A DNA stretch of 35,322 bases from Coriobacteriales bacterium (GCA_031263105.1 JAISGJ010000030.1:1-35322), one strand, 5' to 3'. Shown: positions 1 through 9,001, counted from the stretch's first letter. Numbers and translations are program-made. The notes: generated from the sequence alone by a model not told the origin.

Positions 1-80
1 GGGATGACAGTGGGGGCCGGGATGACAGTGGGGGCCGGGATGACAGTGGGGGCCGGGATGACAGTGGGGGGTGAACAGTA
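1..80. repeat. Tandem 18-bp repeat (gggatgacagtgggggcc, ~4 copies) ending in gtgaacagtaac, the right-end sequence of the dispersed palindromic element
   Basis: Direct reading: gggatgacagtgggggcc x3, then gggatgacagtgggggg tgaacagtaac, matching the right ends at 22610-22635 and 32333-32360. Confidence 0.9.
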
Positions 81-150
81 ACTGGGAACCGCAGCTACTG
101 GACAGCGCGTTCTGTTCCATCGTTGTCTCCTTGTCAGTCGGATTCGTATC

Positions 151-492
151 CTAGCGGGGCGGGGCGGGCGGTGGCGGGGCCTTGGGGGCGGCGGGGGGCC
201 GAGGCACGGCGGGCGCCGATGGGGCGGGAGGGGCACCGGACGGACGCGGGGGTCCCGGCACCGCAGGTGCCGCCGGCCCCGGGGCGGCACCGGGCGACTG
301 CAGGGCCGCAGGTGCCGCCGGGGCCGGGGCGCCCCCGGGCGCGCCGTGCGCTCCGGGCGTGGATGCGGCGCCGACCGAGTTGTCGACTGCGGCACCGCAC
401 TGCCTGCATTTGCGGGAGCCGAGCATGAGCTCCGCCCCGCAGCTCGGGCATTTCGGGTTCTCCATCTCTATGGTCGGCGGCCTGAAACACAT
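151..492 (-). CDS. Small zinc-ribbon protein with a long Pro/Ala/Gly-rich C-terminal tail
   Basis: MCFRPPTIEMENPKCPSCGAELMLGSRKCRQCGAAV... has two CxxC knuckles, then a PA-rich tail; GGAG about 8 nt upstream of the ATG at 492. Confidence 0.6.
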   Translation of the reverse strand: MCFRPPTIEMENPKCPSCGAELMLGSRKCRQCGAAVDNSVGAASTPGAHGAPGGAPAPAAPAALQSPGAAPGPAAPAVPGPPRPSGAPPAPSAPAVPRPPAAPKAPPPPAPPR

Positions 493-614
493 GGTTCGAC
501 TCCGTTCTTGTCTGTGGTCAAAGAGGGGCACGGAGCCAGGCCGCGATCGGCAACGCATAGCGCAACCAGCGGCCCGGCCCGGCCTGTCGGCACTTCCTCG
601 TCGTACTTGATTGC

Positions 615-1436
615 CTACCGCACGGGATACAGCCGTATCTCCCCCACGTTCAGCGCGTCGCAGGCATCGAGTTTGGCGATGCGTTTGGAGGCGTACCCGT
701 CCTTTTCCAGATGAAGCGTGTAGAAGCCGGGCTCGATGCCGCCCACACGGAACTCGCCGAGGAAGTCGGTACTGGCCCTGTAGACGGCGCCGTTCGAAGC
801 ACCGGCGTAGGCCAGCACGACCTTGACGCCCTCCAGGCAGCGGTCCTCGTTGGGCGAGTAGACCGCGCCGGCGACGAAGGGGCGCGGCAGGTTCACGTAG
901 GCGACGCGGGGGGCGGTGCCGTGCTCGGGGCCGAGACGCTCCAGCGGCGCATAGAGCCTGGATTCGACAAGCTCGTCCTCGTCCACATAGGACAGCGCGT
1001 CCGTGGGGCAGGCGCTGACGCAGCGCGGCCTCTCCCAGCCGGCATCGAGCAGGTGGGCGCAACCGGTGCACTTCTGGGCGATGCCCCGCTCGGCGTTCCA
1101 GTAGATGGCACCATAGGGACAGCTTTCGACGAGCGCCTTGTCACCGGCTGCCTCCGGGTCGAGGAGCACGAGGCCGTCCGCACGCTGGAGGACCGCATCG
1201 GGGGCAGCGGCCTTGCAGGCGGGCCGTGCGCACTGCTGACAGGGCACGGGCACGCGCTCCAGGCGCATGCGGCTGCCGGTCGCAGCCTGGCGCTCGCGCA
1301 CCTGGATCCAGAACTGGCCCGGGCCCTGTGGCGCGGCAACGGGGCGCCAGTCGTTGTCGCAGTGCTCGTCCTTGCAGGCGTTCTGGCAGTTGCAGCACTG
1401 GATGCAACGGCTGGGGTCTATGAGCATCGTCTTCAT
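615..1436 (-). CDS. 4Fe-4S ferredoxin subunit (pyrogallol transhydroxylase beta-like) with C-terminal Cna-B/carboxypeptidase-regulatory-like domain
   Basis: Cys motifs CIQCCNCQNACK, CQQCARPAC, CPYGAIYW, CTGCAHLL; C-terminal EGVKVVLAY...TDFLGEFRVGGIEPGFYTLHLE; start overlaps the stop of the upstream catalytic gene by 4 nt. Confidence 0.88.
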   Translation of the reverse strand: MKTMLIDPSRCIQCCNCQNACKDEHCDNDWRPVAAPQGPGQFWIQVRERQAATGSRMRLERVPVPCQQCARPACKAAAPDAVLQRADGLVLLDPEAAGDKALVESCPYGAIYWNAERGIAQKCTGCAHLLDAGWERPRCVSACPTDALSYVDEDELVESRLYAPLERLGPEHGTAPRVAYVNLPRPFVAGAVYSPNEDRCLEGVKVVLAYAGASNGAVYRASTDFLGEFRVGGIEPGFYTLHLEKDGYASKRIAKLDACDALNVGEIRLYPVR

Positions 1437-4174
1437 TTGCAGGCCTCCTTTGCAGCGTTCGGGGCGTAGGCGGTGTCAATGCAGTCGCCCCTCTCCCCTG
1501 TCTTGGCGGTACGGTTGAACGAGCTGTACCTGCCGGCGAACCCCTCGGGGTGCCGGGCCGCCAGCGCATCCAAGTCCACCTTCTCCACCTCGAAGAGCAC
1601 GCTGTTGAAGGCACCGCCCACGTGGTGGACCGACTGGGGGTACGGATACGAGAGGACGTTGCCGTCACCGGAGCGGTCCAGGCTCTCGTTCTCAGGGCCT
1701 ACCGGGTCGTTCCAGGCGCCGTAGGAAAGCCAGGCCACTCCGCAGGCGATGCGGTCCGAGACGACCACGCCGGCCAGCACCTCGCCACGGTCGTTGAAGC
1801 AACGGACGACCTCGCCTCCTGCCAGACCACGGGCACGGGCATCGGCGGGGTTGAGCGTGACGGGCTCGTAGCGGTAGCCGTCCGGGCCTGCGACCTTGTA
1901 GTTCTCGGCCAGCCAGTCGATCTTGTCGTACTTGCCGTGGAAGCGGAACTTGGGATGCGCCATGAGCATCTGCAGGGGGTACTGCTCGCGCTTGGCGTCA
2001 TAGGCGCCCTCTACCTCGGGGATGTAATGCGGCACGCAGGGGATCTCCGGGTTGTCCGGGCCGTAGAAGGCATGGATGAGCGTGGAGTAGATCTCCACCT
2101 TTCCCGTGGGCGTCTCCACAACGTTGGCGCCCAGCGGGCCGGGCACCGGCGTCCCGAGAGGCAGGTTGTAGTAGTCGGCGAACTGCTTGTTGGGCCGGTA
2201 GTCGGCCAGATGCGGCCACACGAAGTAGCCCTTCTCCTTGAAGTCGTCGTAGCTCATAGGGATGTTCGTGCGTGCGAACATCTTTTGGAGCAGCGTCTCC
2301 TCGGTGTTGCCCTCCATGTAGTCCTCGCCACGGCCGAGGCGCTCGGCCAGATCCGCGAAGATGTCGAGGTCGGTCTTGCTCTCGCCCAGAGGCTCGATGG
2401 CCTTCTGGTTGTAGACGGCGCTGCGCAGCGAGCTGTAGGAAGGCGGCACGTACTGGCCGACGCTGCCCGGCTCGGTTATGTCCTGCCGCTCGAATATCGT
2501 CGTGATGGGCAGCACGAGGTCGGCGTAGTGGCAGTCGCGGTCGAACCACGGCGCGGCGACGATGACCGTGTCCAGCCCCGGTGCCTGCAGGCCCTTCTTC
2601 TGGCGCTTGAGCTCCGGCGGGTTCGTGAGCGTCGAGCCGCGCTGCCAGAGCAACTTGATCTCGGAGCAGCCCGCCATCGGGTAGTGAACCTCGTCGAAGA
2701 ACATCTCCGGGCCGAAGTTGTCGATATGCCCGCCCCGCCAGGACTGCGGCGCGTCGTACATGCAGTCCATGAACTTGGTGAAGGTGATCTTGGCAGGGAT
2801 AGGGTTGGGGAAGTACCGATCCAACACCACGTTCATGCCGCCGTCGGCGTAGCCGGTGGGGCCGAGCTGCCGCATGCCGTCATAGGGGCCGGAGAGCGAG
2901 AGGCCGGTGCCTATGATGTTCGAGCCCGGTTTGCCGAGCCCCTGCATCATGGCCAGCGTGCCCATCATGCGCGCGAACTCATGGCCGAAGGTGCGCCGAC
3001 AGGCGCCGCCCTCCATGACCCAGAACGAGGTGGGCCGTGTCGCCCAGGCGCGGGCAAGCGCATATATCCTGCGCGCAGGGATGCCGCATATCTCCGCCGC
3101 CCACTCCGGCGTCTTGGCCACGCCGTCCCAGCCGGTGCCGAGGATGTACGCCTTGAAGGAGCGTCCTGCGTCCACGTCCGCAGGCAGGTTGCCGTCCCAT
3201 GCGGGATGCGCCTGCAGGTACTGCTCGTTATAGCCGCCGTCCGGCATGTTGCCCTCGTCGAAGCCGACGGTCTTCTCCCGGATGTACCGCTTGTCGTAGG
3301 TGTCCTCGGTGATCCACACCCAGGCGATGGCGGCGGCCATGGCGTTGTCGGTGCCGGGAACGATGGGAAGCCAGACGTCGGCGGCGGCCAGGCCGGTCTC
3401 GTTGAGGAGCGGGTCGATGAGGACGACCTCCTTGCCCAGGTCCTTCCAGTACTGCCACAGGCGCGCCGTGTCGATGCCGTTGTAGACGTTGTGGAGCAAA
3501 GGGTCGTTGCCCCAGAGGATGATAAGCTCGCTCTCCTCGCTGATGTCCTGCACGGTGTCCGGTGCCGGCGGCAGTCCGTGGCCCATCCAAAAGCCCCAGA
3601 GGAAGGGCCCGCCGCTCGCCCAGCCCTCCCAGGAGTTGGGCGTGAACTCCAGGTAGGTGCCGCCGATCATGTCGCGGAAGCGGAACTCGTCGCTGAAGAG
3701 GTAGTGCAGCGAGCCCCACTCCGGATGCGCGCTGTGGCTGTAGGCCAGCGCCGAGGGGCCGTACTCGTCGAGGATGCGGTTGTACTCGGCCTCGATAATG
3801 CCCATGGCCGCATCCCAGCTGATGCGCTCGTAGCCGCTGACGCCTCGGTTCTGGGCGTTGCGCCCCCCGTTGGGATCCCAGTCCACGCGCTTGTAGGGAT
3901 ACAGGACGCGGTTGTCCGAATAGGCCATCTTCTTGGATGTGATGCCCCATGGCAGCACCGGCGCCGTCAGCGGCGGCCGGTAGACCTTGCCGTTGACGTC
4001 GAGGTGCCACGCGACCACGTCCTCCTCCTCGAAGCTGAGCGGCTCCACGCGCAGGATCCTCTCGTCCTTGACGTGGACGCGCAGAGGCCCTGCGGTCGAG
4101 CAGGTGGTAAAGCGCTGCCCGTTGACGTCGAGTGCCGTGCCCGGCACCTTGTCCTGTGCACCGATATGCGACAT
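1433..4174 (-). CDS. Molybdopterin (DMSO reductase superfamily) oxidoreductase of the pyrogallol-phloroglucinol transhydroxylase / catechol dehydroxylase-like group, cytoplasmic
   Basis: 913 aa with MoCo-enzyme motifs (YERISWDAAMGII, PNSWEGW, ELIILWGNDP, GKPGSNIIG, ADLVLPITTIFERQDI); no Tat signal and no N-terminal 4-Cys cluster motif. Confidence 0.9.
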   Translation of the reverse strand: MSHIGAQDKVPGTALDVNGQRFTTCSTAGPLRVHVKDERILRVEPLSFEEEDVVAWHLDVNGKVYRPPLTAPVLPWGITSKKMAYSDNRVLYPYKRVDWDPNGGRNAQNRGVSGYERISWDAAMGIIEAEYNRILDEYGPSALAYSHSAHPEWGSLHYLFSDEFRFRDMIGGTYLEFTPNSWEGWASGGPFLWGFWMGHGLPPAPDTVQDISEESELIILWGNDPLLHNVYNGIDTARLWQYWKDLGKEVVLIDPLLNETGLAAADVWLPIVPGTDNAMAAAIAWVWITEDTYDKRYIREKTVGFDEGNMPDGGYNEQYLQAHPAWDGNLPADVDAGRSFKAYILGTGWDGVAKTPEWAAEICGIPARRIYALARAWATRPTSFWVMEGGACRRTFGHEFARMMGTLAMMQGLGKPGSNIIGTGLSLSGPYDGMRQLGPTGYADGGMNVVLDRYFPNPIPAKITFTKFMDCMYDAPQSWRGGHIDNFGPEMFFDEVHYPMAGCSEIKLLWQRGSTLTNPPELKRQKKGLQAPGLDTVIVAAPWFDRDCHYADLVLPITTIFERQDITEPGSVGQYVPPSYSSLRSAVYNQKAIEPLGESKTDLDIFADLAERLGRGEDYMEGNTEETLLQKMFARTNIPMSYDDFKEKGYFVWPHLADYRPNKQFADYYNLPLGTPVPGPLGANVVETPTGKVEIYSTLIHAFYGPDNPEIPCVPHYIPEVEGAYDAKREQYPLQMLMAHPKFRFHGKYDKIDWLAENYKVAGPDGYRYEPVTLNPADARARGLAGGEVVRCFNDRGEVLAGVVVSDRIACGVAWLSYGAWNDPVGPENESLDRSGDGNVLSYPYPQSVHHVGGAFNSVLFEVEKVDLDALAARHPEGFAGRYSSFNRTAKTGERGDCIDTAYAPNAAKEACK

Positions 4175-4203
4175 AACTCCTCCTTCTCTCTTTTGGTCAC
4201 TGT

Positions 4204-4354
4204 GTTCACACCCCCACTGTCATCCCGAGCCTGTCGAGGGATCTTCGACCGCGCAAGCGGTCGACCGCAGGTCGAAGGGCCCCCTGGCCTGCCGCCGGAC
4301 ACTGCGTGTCCAAGGATTCCTCGGCTTCGCTCGGAATGACAGTGGGGGTGTGAG
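4204..4354. repeat. Modular palindromic element (TIR-bearing, MITE/REP-like), copy A
   Basis: gttcacacccccactgtcatcccgagc ... gctcggaatgacagtgggggtgtgagc; internal hairpins cgaccgcgcaagcggtcg and ggacactgcgtgtcc. Confidence 0.85.
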
Positions 4355-4385
4355 CCTCTTTTGCAGGGGAAGCGACGACTGACGC

Positions 4386-4443
4386 TTGCACACCGTCTTC
4401 CGACGTGCAATGATTACGTATCGTTTCCCAAGGTCTGCCTTGG
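4386..4443. promoter_or_regulatory. Candidate regulator-binding inverted repeats upstream of the multi-TM LuxR gene
   Basis: TTGCAC-N13-GTGCAA (4386-4410) and CCAAGG-tctg-CCTTGG (4428-4443), just before a tatgat -10-like hexamer. Confidence 0.4.
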
Positions 4444-4543
4444 TGCTATGATGGGAGACGAGCGGACGGGGCGCAGTAGGCCGAGAGATTGATTCGCCTG
4501 TACCGCTGTCGGGATATGCGTTATACGAGGGCTGGGAAACACT

Positions 4544-6073
4544 ATGGCTGAGAGTGTGACAGACCGTGATTTGCCTGTTCAGAGCGCCAGAATCAGCGAT
4601 TTGACGACGGCTCTGGTGGCACTGGGCTTCGCCTGCCTGCTGGCCGGAATACTGAGCGCCGCCCTTTCCGGGGCGTTGTTGGGCACCGAGGCGGATGCCG
4701 GCCGTGCGGCCTCTGTGGCGTCGTTCCTCTGGGCGGGCCTCCTCTTGGCACAGCTGCTCTCCTACACTCCCTATGTGGAGCAGGGGCTGCCGAGGAGCTA
4801 CCCTTTGCGCACCCTGTGCTTCGGCCTGTCCTTTACGCTGTCTTTGGCGCTCGCGGCCCTGCCTGCGCTGCTCGGCCTGGAGCTGCCGTCACCTGTCTCC
4901 GCCTTCGCGTGGCTTGTCCTCGGAGGCACGGGCGGCCTGCTGCTCCCTGTCTGGGGCAACGCCTGGACGGCCTTGGACGGGGAGCAGGCCGACAGCCGGA
5001 GCATGGCGCTCGCCGTCGCCTGGGCGACGGTGGCGACGGTGGCGCTCTGCGTCTTCACCGTCTTCGCTCCCCCGCTCGTCTCCACGGTCGCGACTTGGTG
5101 CTTCTTCATGGCAAGCGTCGTGCTCGCAGCCCACTGCACGCGCGCCATGCCCGCCTATCGGCTCATCGAGGTGCAGGTCTCCAAGGCGCACCTGAACATC
5201 CTCTCGCGCGACCTGTCGGTGCCGGCCGTGTTCACGTTGGTCTTCGGTGCCACGCTCTGCCGCCGCTTCGTGGGGCAGGGGGCGGCGGCGGCCTTCGTCG
5301 ACCTGCTCGTGGCCGCAGGGACGGCCGCGCTTGCCATGGTGCTCGTCCTGCTCGCCCTGCGGCACACCCCCCGCCAGTCCACGCTCGACCGCTGGGTCAC
5401 CGCCGTCGTCGGCTTGGCGCTGGCGCTCCCGGTTTTCGGCGGCACAGGGCTGGACGGCATTGCGGGCACGCTCATACTGGCGGCCCTCGTCTTCTATATG
5501 ATAAGCCACTTCAACGTGCTGGTCGCGCTCTCCTACCGCCACAAGGTGCTGACCCTGTATCACTACGCGCAGGGGCTCATCGCACCTCTGGGAGGCATCG
5601 CGCTGGGCTGGGCCCTCATGGCTGTCCTGTTGGCAAACGGCCTTTTGGGGCCGCAGAACCTCTGGCAGGCGTCGATGGCCTTCCTGCTGCTGATCCTGCT
5701 CATAGCCTGCCTCGTGCCCTTTGCCAGCAACCGGAACCTGGGAACCATCTTCGAGAAGGAGCCCGAGGATGCCGGCTCTGAGGCCTTCGCCCTGTCCGAC
5801 GACGCCTCCGGCCCGCGCCGCCACACGTCCGTGGGCTACTGGCAGCAGAGGATGCGCCTGGTGAGCGAGGCCTGCGGCCTCTCGCCGCGCGAGATGGAGG
5901 TCTTCGCCCTCCTTGCCAAGGGCCGCAACGCCGAGCACATCTCCAAGAGCCTCTTCATCTCCACCCACACCGTCAAGACCCACATCTACCGCATCTACCG
6001 CAAGCTCGAGGTCAACACGCAGCAGGAGCTCATCGACAGGATCGAGCAGCAGCCCACAGGCCCCGGGAGGTGA
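4544..6073 (+). CDS. Multi-TM membrane protein with C-terminal LuxR-type HTH (one-component transcriptional regulator)
   Basis: About 12 hydrophobic segments followed by LSPREMEVFALLAKGRNAEHISKSLFISTHTVKTHIYRIYRKLEVNTQQELID. Confidence 0.92.
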   Translation: MAESVTDRDLPVQSARISDLTTALVALGFACLLAGILSAALSGALLGTEADAGRAASVASFLWAGLLLAQLLSYTPYVEQGLPRSYPLRTLCFGLSFTLSLALAALPALLGLELPSPVSAFAWLVLGGTGGLLLPVWGNAWTALDGEQADSRSMALAVAWATVATVALCVFTVFAPPLVSTVATWCFFMASVVLAAHCTRAMPAYRLIEVQVSKAHLNILSRDLSVPAVFTLVFGATLCRRFVGQGAAAAFVDLLVAAGTAALAMVLVLLALRHTPRQSTLDRWVTAVVGLALALPVFGGTGLDGIAGTLILAALVFYMISHFNVLVALSYRHKVLTLYHYAQGLIAPLGGIALGWALMAVLLANGLLGPQNLWQASMAFLLLILLIACLVPFASNRNLGTIFEKEPEDAGSEAFALSDDASGPRRHTSVGYWQQRMRLVSEACGLSPREMEVFALLAKGRNAEHISKSLFISTHTVKTHIYRIYRKLEVNTQQELIDRIEQQPTGPGR

Positions 6074-6076
6074 AGG

Positions 6077-6095
6077 TGCCGCCGAACGGCGCCTC
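6077..6095. terminator. Short hairpin between convergent genes
   Basis: ggtgccg-ccgaa-cggcgcc between the LuxR stop (6073) and the response-regulator stop (6097). Confidence 0.4.
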
Positions 6096-6096
6096 C

Positions 6097-6777
6097 CTAG
6101 TCCCCGAAGCGGTAGCCGAAGCGCCAGACGGTCTGTAGGTAGCGGGGCTTCGAGGGGTTCTTCTCGATCTTCTCCCTGATCTTGGAGATAAAGACGGCAA
6201 TGCTCGAGGTTATGCCCACGTACTCCTTGCCCCAGACCTCCTCGATAAGCTGTTCATGGGTGAATATCTCTCCCGGATGGCTGGCAAGGATCACCAGTAT
6301 CATGAACTCCTTCGGGGTAAGCGCCACCGCCTTGCCCTCTATGAGGACCTTCTTCTTCTTGAGGTCGATCCTGAGTCCGTCGCTCTCGATGACGCCCTTG
6401 TCGGCGGCCTGCGGGCTCGCACCGCGACGGAAGAGGGCCTTTATGCGCATCGCGAGCTCGGAAGGGCTGAAGGGCTTGACAAGGTAGTCGTCACAGCCCG
6501 CCTCGAAGCCGATGCCCTTGTCGACGATGTCGCCTTTGGCCGAAAGGAAGATGACAGGCACCTCGGCGCCCTGCGAGCGGAGCTCGCGGCACACGTGGTA
6601 GCCGTCCATGTCGGGCATCATCACATCGAGTATCACAAGGTCGGGCTTCTCCTCGGCATAGCGCTCCAACGCCTCTGCGCCGCTGCTGGCGCCGCAGAAC
6701 GCATAGCCCTGGTTGCTCGAAAGCTGCTTTACGACGGCATGGATGGCAGGCTCGTCATCTGCAAGCAGTATCTTCAC
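6097..6777 (-). CDS. OmpR/PhoB-family response regulator
   Basis: VKILLADDEP...DLVILDVMMPDMDGY...VKPFSPSEL + winged helix (ALTPKEFMILVILASHPGEIFTHEQLIEEVWG...YLQTVWRFGYRFGD); GTG start overlaps the HK stop. Confidence 0.93.
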   Translation of the reverse strand: MKILLADDEPAIHAVVKQLSSNQGYAFCGASSGAEALERYAEEKPDLVILDVMMPDMDGYHVCRELRSQGAEVPVIFLSAKGDIVDKGIGFEAGCDDYLVKPFSPSELAMRIKALFRRGASPQAADKGVIESDGLRIDLKKKKVLIEGKAVALTPKEFMILVILASHPGEIFTHEQLIEEVWGKEYVGITSSIAVFISKIREKIEKNPSKPRYLQTVWRFGYRFGD

Positions 6778-8444
6778 GACAGCTCCTCCCAACTCTTCTC
6801 CCCACTGGGTATGGTCACGCTGATGACGGTGCCCTGCTTCTGCACGCTGTCGATGGCGATCTCCCCGCCGTGCAGCTCCACCAGCTCCTTTACCACGACA
6901 AGGCCCAGGCCGCTGCCGCGATAGCGGCGCATGGACGATTTGTCCGCCTGCGTGAACTTGTCGAAGACCAGATCGATGTCCTTCTGCGAGATGCCCATGC
7001 CCGTGTCGCTCACAGTGAGCACCACGGCTTCCTCCCCTTCCTTCTTCTTGACGAGGATGGAGACCCTGCCGCCCTTCTGGGTGAACTTGATGGCGTTCGT
7101 GGTGAGGTTCTCGAGGATGCGCCTGAGCTTCTCCCAGTCCGCGTAGATTATGGGCACGCCGTGCTCGAATACCGTGGTGAACTCGATGTTGCGCTGTACG
7201 GCCAAGAAGCTGAGCGTGCGCTCCACATGCCCGACGAGGTCCGCCAGGTCCACGGGCTCGCAGACCAGCTCGAGCTTGCCGGCCTCGAGGCGTGCCATCT
7301 CCAGGATGTTGTTGACCATGTTGAGGAGAATCTGGCCGTTCGTCTGTATCTCGTGTATCGAGACCAGCTCCTTCTCGTCGAGCACCTTGTGCGTCTGCTC
7401 CCACATCTCGGCAAAGGCGATGATGGAGGTGAGCGGCGTGCGCAGCTCGTGGCTCATGATGGCCAGGAAGTCGCTCTTGAACTGGTAGCTTTCTGCCAGC
7501 AGCTCGTTCGCGTCGGCAAGCTGGGCACGCTGCGACGTGAGCGTCTCGTTGACCTCGGTGAGCTGCAGCGTCCGCGCCTGCACCTGGCTTTCGAGGTTCG
7601 CATACAGGTTGCGGAGGTTCTTGGTCATCGACTCGAAGCGCATTGCGAGCTCGGATATCTCGTCGTGGTACCCGATGCCCAGGAAGTCCACGTTGAGGTT
7701 GCCCTCCTCGATGTTCGCTGCCTGGGCCTCCATGCGCCTGAGCGGGCGGCTGACCATGAGGTAGATCGCCGCCATGACGACGGAGAAGCCGGCTATCACG
7801 ACCATGACCGAGAATGCGACGTCGGAGAGGATGTTCGCGTTCATGCCCTGCAGGTAGACGTCCAGCGGCATGGTGATGCTGATTGCTCCGGCGATGTCGC
7901 CTATCTGCTGCCCCTCCTTCGGGAACCCGTAGGCGTCGAGCTCGCCGACAGGCTCGCCGTGGCACTCGAGGCATGACCGGGTTATGAGGAGCGGCTTCAC
8001 GTACCGGAATACCTGCCGGCCCTCGACATCGGTGGTGAACTCGTAGACCTCGGTGGCCTCCCTGTCCGCGAACAGGGCGGCGAGGGCCCCCTCCTCGAAG
8101 GCGTCCGGCGCATCCGCCGGCCTTCGCGTGGTCACGTTGGTGTAATGGATGACGTAGTCGGTCTCGTTCGTGAAGAACTTGCTCACCGCCTTTGCGGCGA
8201 TGACGCAGTACAGCGTGTAGTTGCCGTTGGCGTCCTTGGCGAAATTGTGCTGGTTGGCCTCGAAGAAGTCCCACATCGCATCCATCTCCTGCGAGAGGAT
8301 CTGGGCCTTTTCGAGCATCTCGTTCTCCGCCTGTGCGCCCTCTGCCTGGTTCCTCCAGGCAAAATAGGCCGCAAACATCAACAGCATGGTCACGATGACC
8401 AAGATGGAGAACTTGATGCCGAGGCCGAGCCGCCTGACCCTCAC
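6774..8444 (-). CDS. Sensor histidine kinase with periplasmic DUF3365 (Tll0287-like) domain carrying a c-type heme motif
   Basis: Two TM helices flank a domain with SCLECHGEP (7959-7973); HAMP-like region; SHELRTPLTSI H-box; N/G boxes NLTTNAIKF, DTGMGI, GSGLGL; GTG start at 8444 overlaps the upstream ferredoxin stop. Confidence 0.92.
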   Translation of the reverse strand: MRVRRLGLGIKFSILVIVTMLLMFAAYFAWRNQAEGAQAENEMLEKAQILSQEMDAMWDFFEANQHNFAKDANGNYTLYCVIAAKAVSKFFTNETDYVIHYTNVTTRRPADAPDAFEEGALAALFADREATEVYEFTTDVEGRQVFRYVKPLLITRSCLECHGEPVGELDAYGFPKEGQQIGDIAGAISITMPLDVYLQGMNANILSDVAFSVMVVIAGFSVVMAAIYLMVSRPLRRMEAQAANIEEGNLNVDFLGIGYHDEISELAMRFESMTKNLRNLYANLESQVQARTLQLTEVNETLTSQRAQLADANELLAESYQFKSDFLAIMSHELRTPLTSIIAFAEMWEQTHKVLDEKELVSIHEIQTNGQILLNMVNNILEMARLEAGKLELVCEPVDLADLVGHVERTLSFLAVQRNIEFTTVFEHGVPIIYADWEKLRRILENLTTNAIKFTQKGGRVSILVKKKEGEEAVVLTVSDTGMGISQKDIDLVFDKFTQADKSSMRRYRGSGLGLVVVKELVELHGGEIAIDSVQKQGTVISVTIPSGEKSWEELS

Positions 8445-9001
8445 GGCAGCATCTCCTTCCTGGCCTTGATGAGCAGGCTCGGTGTCGTGAGGCTCGACGA
8501 GGGGAGGCCTTCGACGTCGCCTGTCAAGGCAGGGTCGCCGAACCGTGAGCGCAGCTCCCTGAGTTCGCCGAACTGCAAGGCCCGTGTCGAACAGGCGGCC
8601 ACGCAGGCCGGGGCCTGCCCCTTGGCGACAAGGTCGAAGCAGCCGTCGCATTTTCCGACGATCATCTTGTCGGGCATGTACGCCGGGGCGTGGTAGGGGC
8701 ACATGTCGACGCAACGCTCGCAGCCGATGCACATGGTGCGGTCCTGGAGCACCAGGCCGACGTCCTCGTCCTTGGTGATGGCGGCAACCGGGCAGTTGGG
8801 CACGCATTGCGGGGCGGTGCAATGGTTGCAGGCAAGCGAGAGCGAGGCCGCCCACACATAAGGGAAGACGCCGCCCTCGAAGTCCAGGACTTCTCTGAAC
8901 AGTGTGCCGACAGGGAGGTTGTTCTTGTCCTTGCACGCAATCTGACAGGTCTTACAGCCAGAACACTGTGTGGCATCGATGAAAAAGCCCAACTGGGCCA
9001 T
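8441..9001 (-). CDS. 4Fe-4S dicluster ferredoxin, DmsB-like, second copy in the operon
   Basis: CSGCKTCQIACK, CNHCTAPQCVPNCP, CIGCERCVDMCP, CDGCFDL...CVAAC; paralogous to the protein at 9798-10355. Confidence 0.93.
   Translation of the reverse strand: MAQLGFFIDATQCSGCKTCQIACKDKNNLPVGTLFREVLDFEGGVFPYVWAASLSLACNHCTAPQCVPNCPVAAITKDEDVGLVLQDRTMCIGCERCVDMCPYHAPAYMPDKMIVGKCDGCFDLVAKGQAPACVAACSTRALQFGELRELRSRFGDPALTGDVEGLPSSSLTTPSLLIKARKEMLP

Noticed and set aside
1-80. CRISPR array from the regular repeats
   Set aside because: 18-bp units are contiguous with no spacers and match an element end; no cas genes in the window.
134-490. Overlapping ORFs on both strands across the GC-rich tract
   Set aside because: Only the frame with the zinc-ribbon motif and RBS is credible; the others are low-complexity shadows.
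1550-4339. 929-aa ORF on the + strand
   Set aside because: Antisense to the molybdoenzyme gene; Val/Arg/Gly-rich, no domain signature; open only because of high GC.
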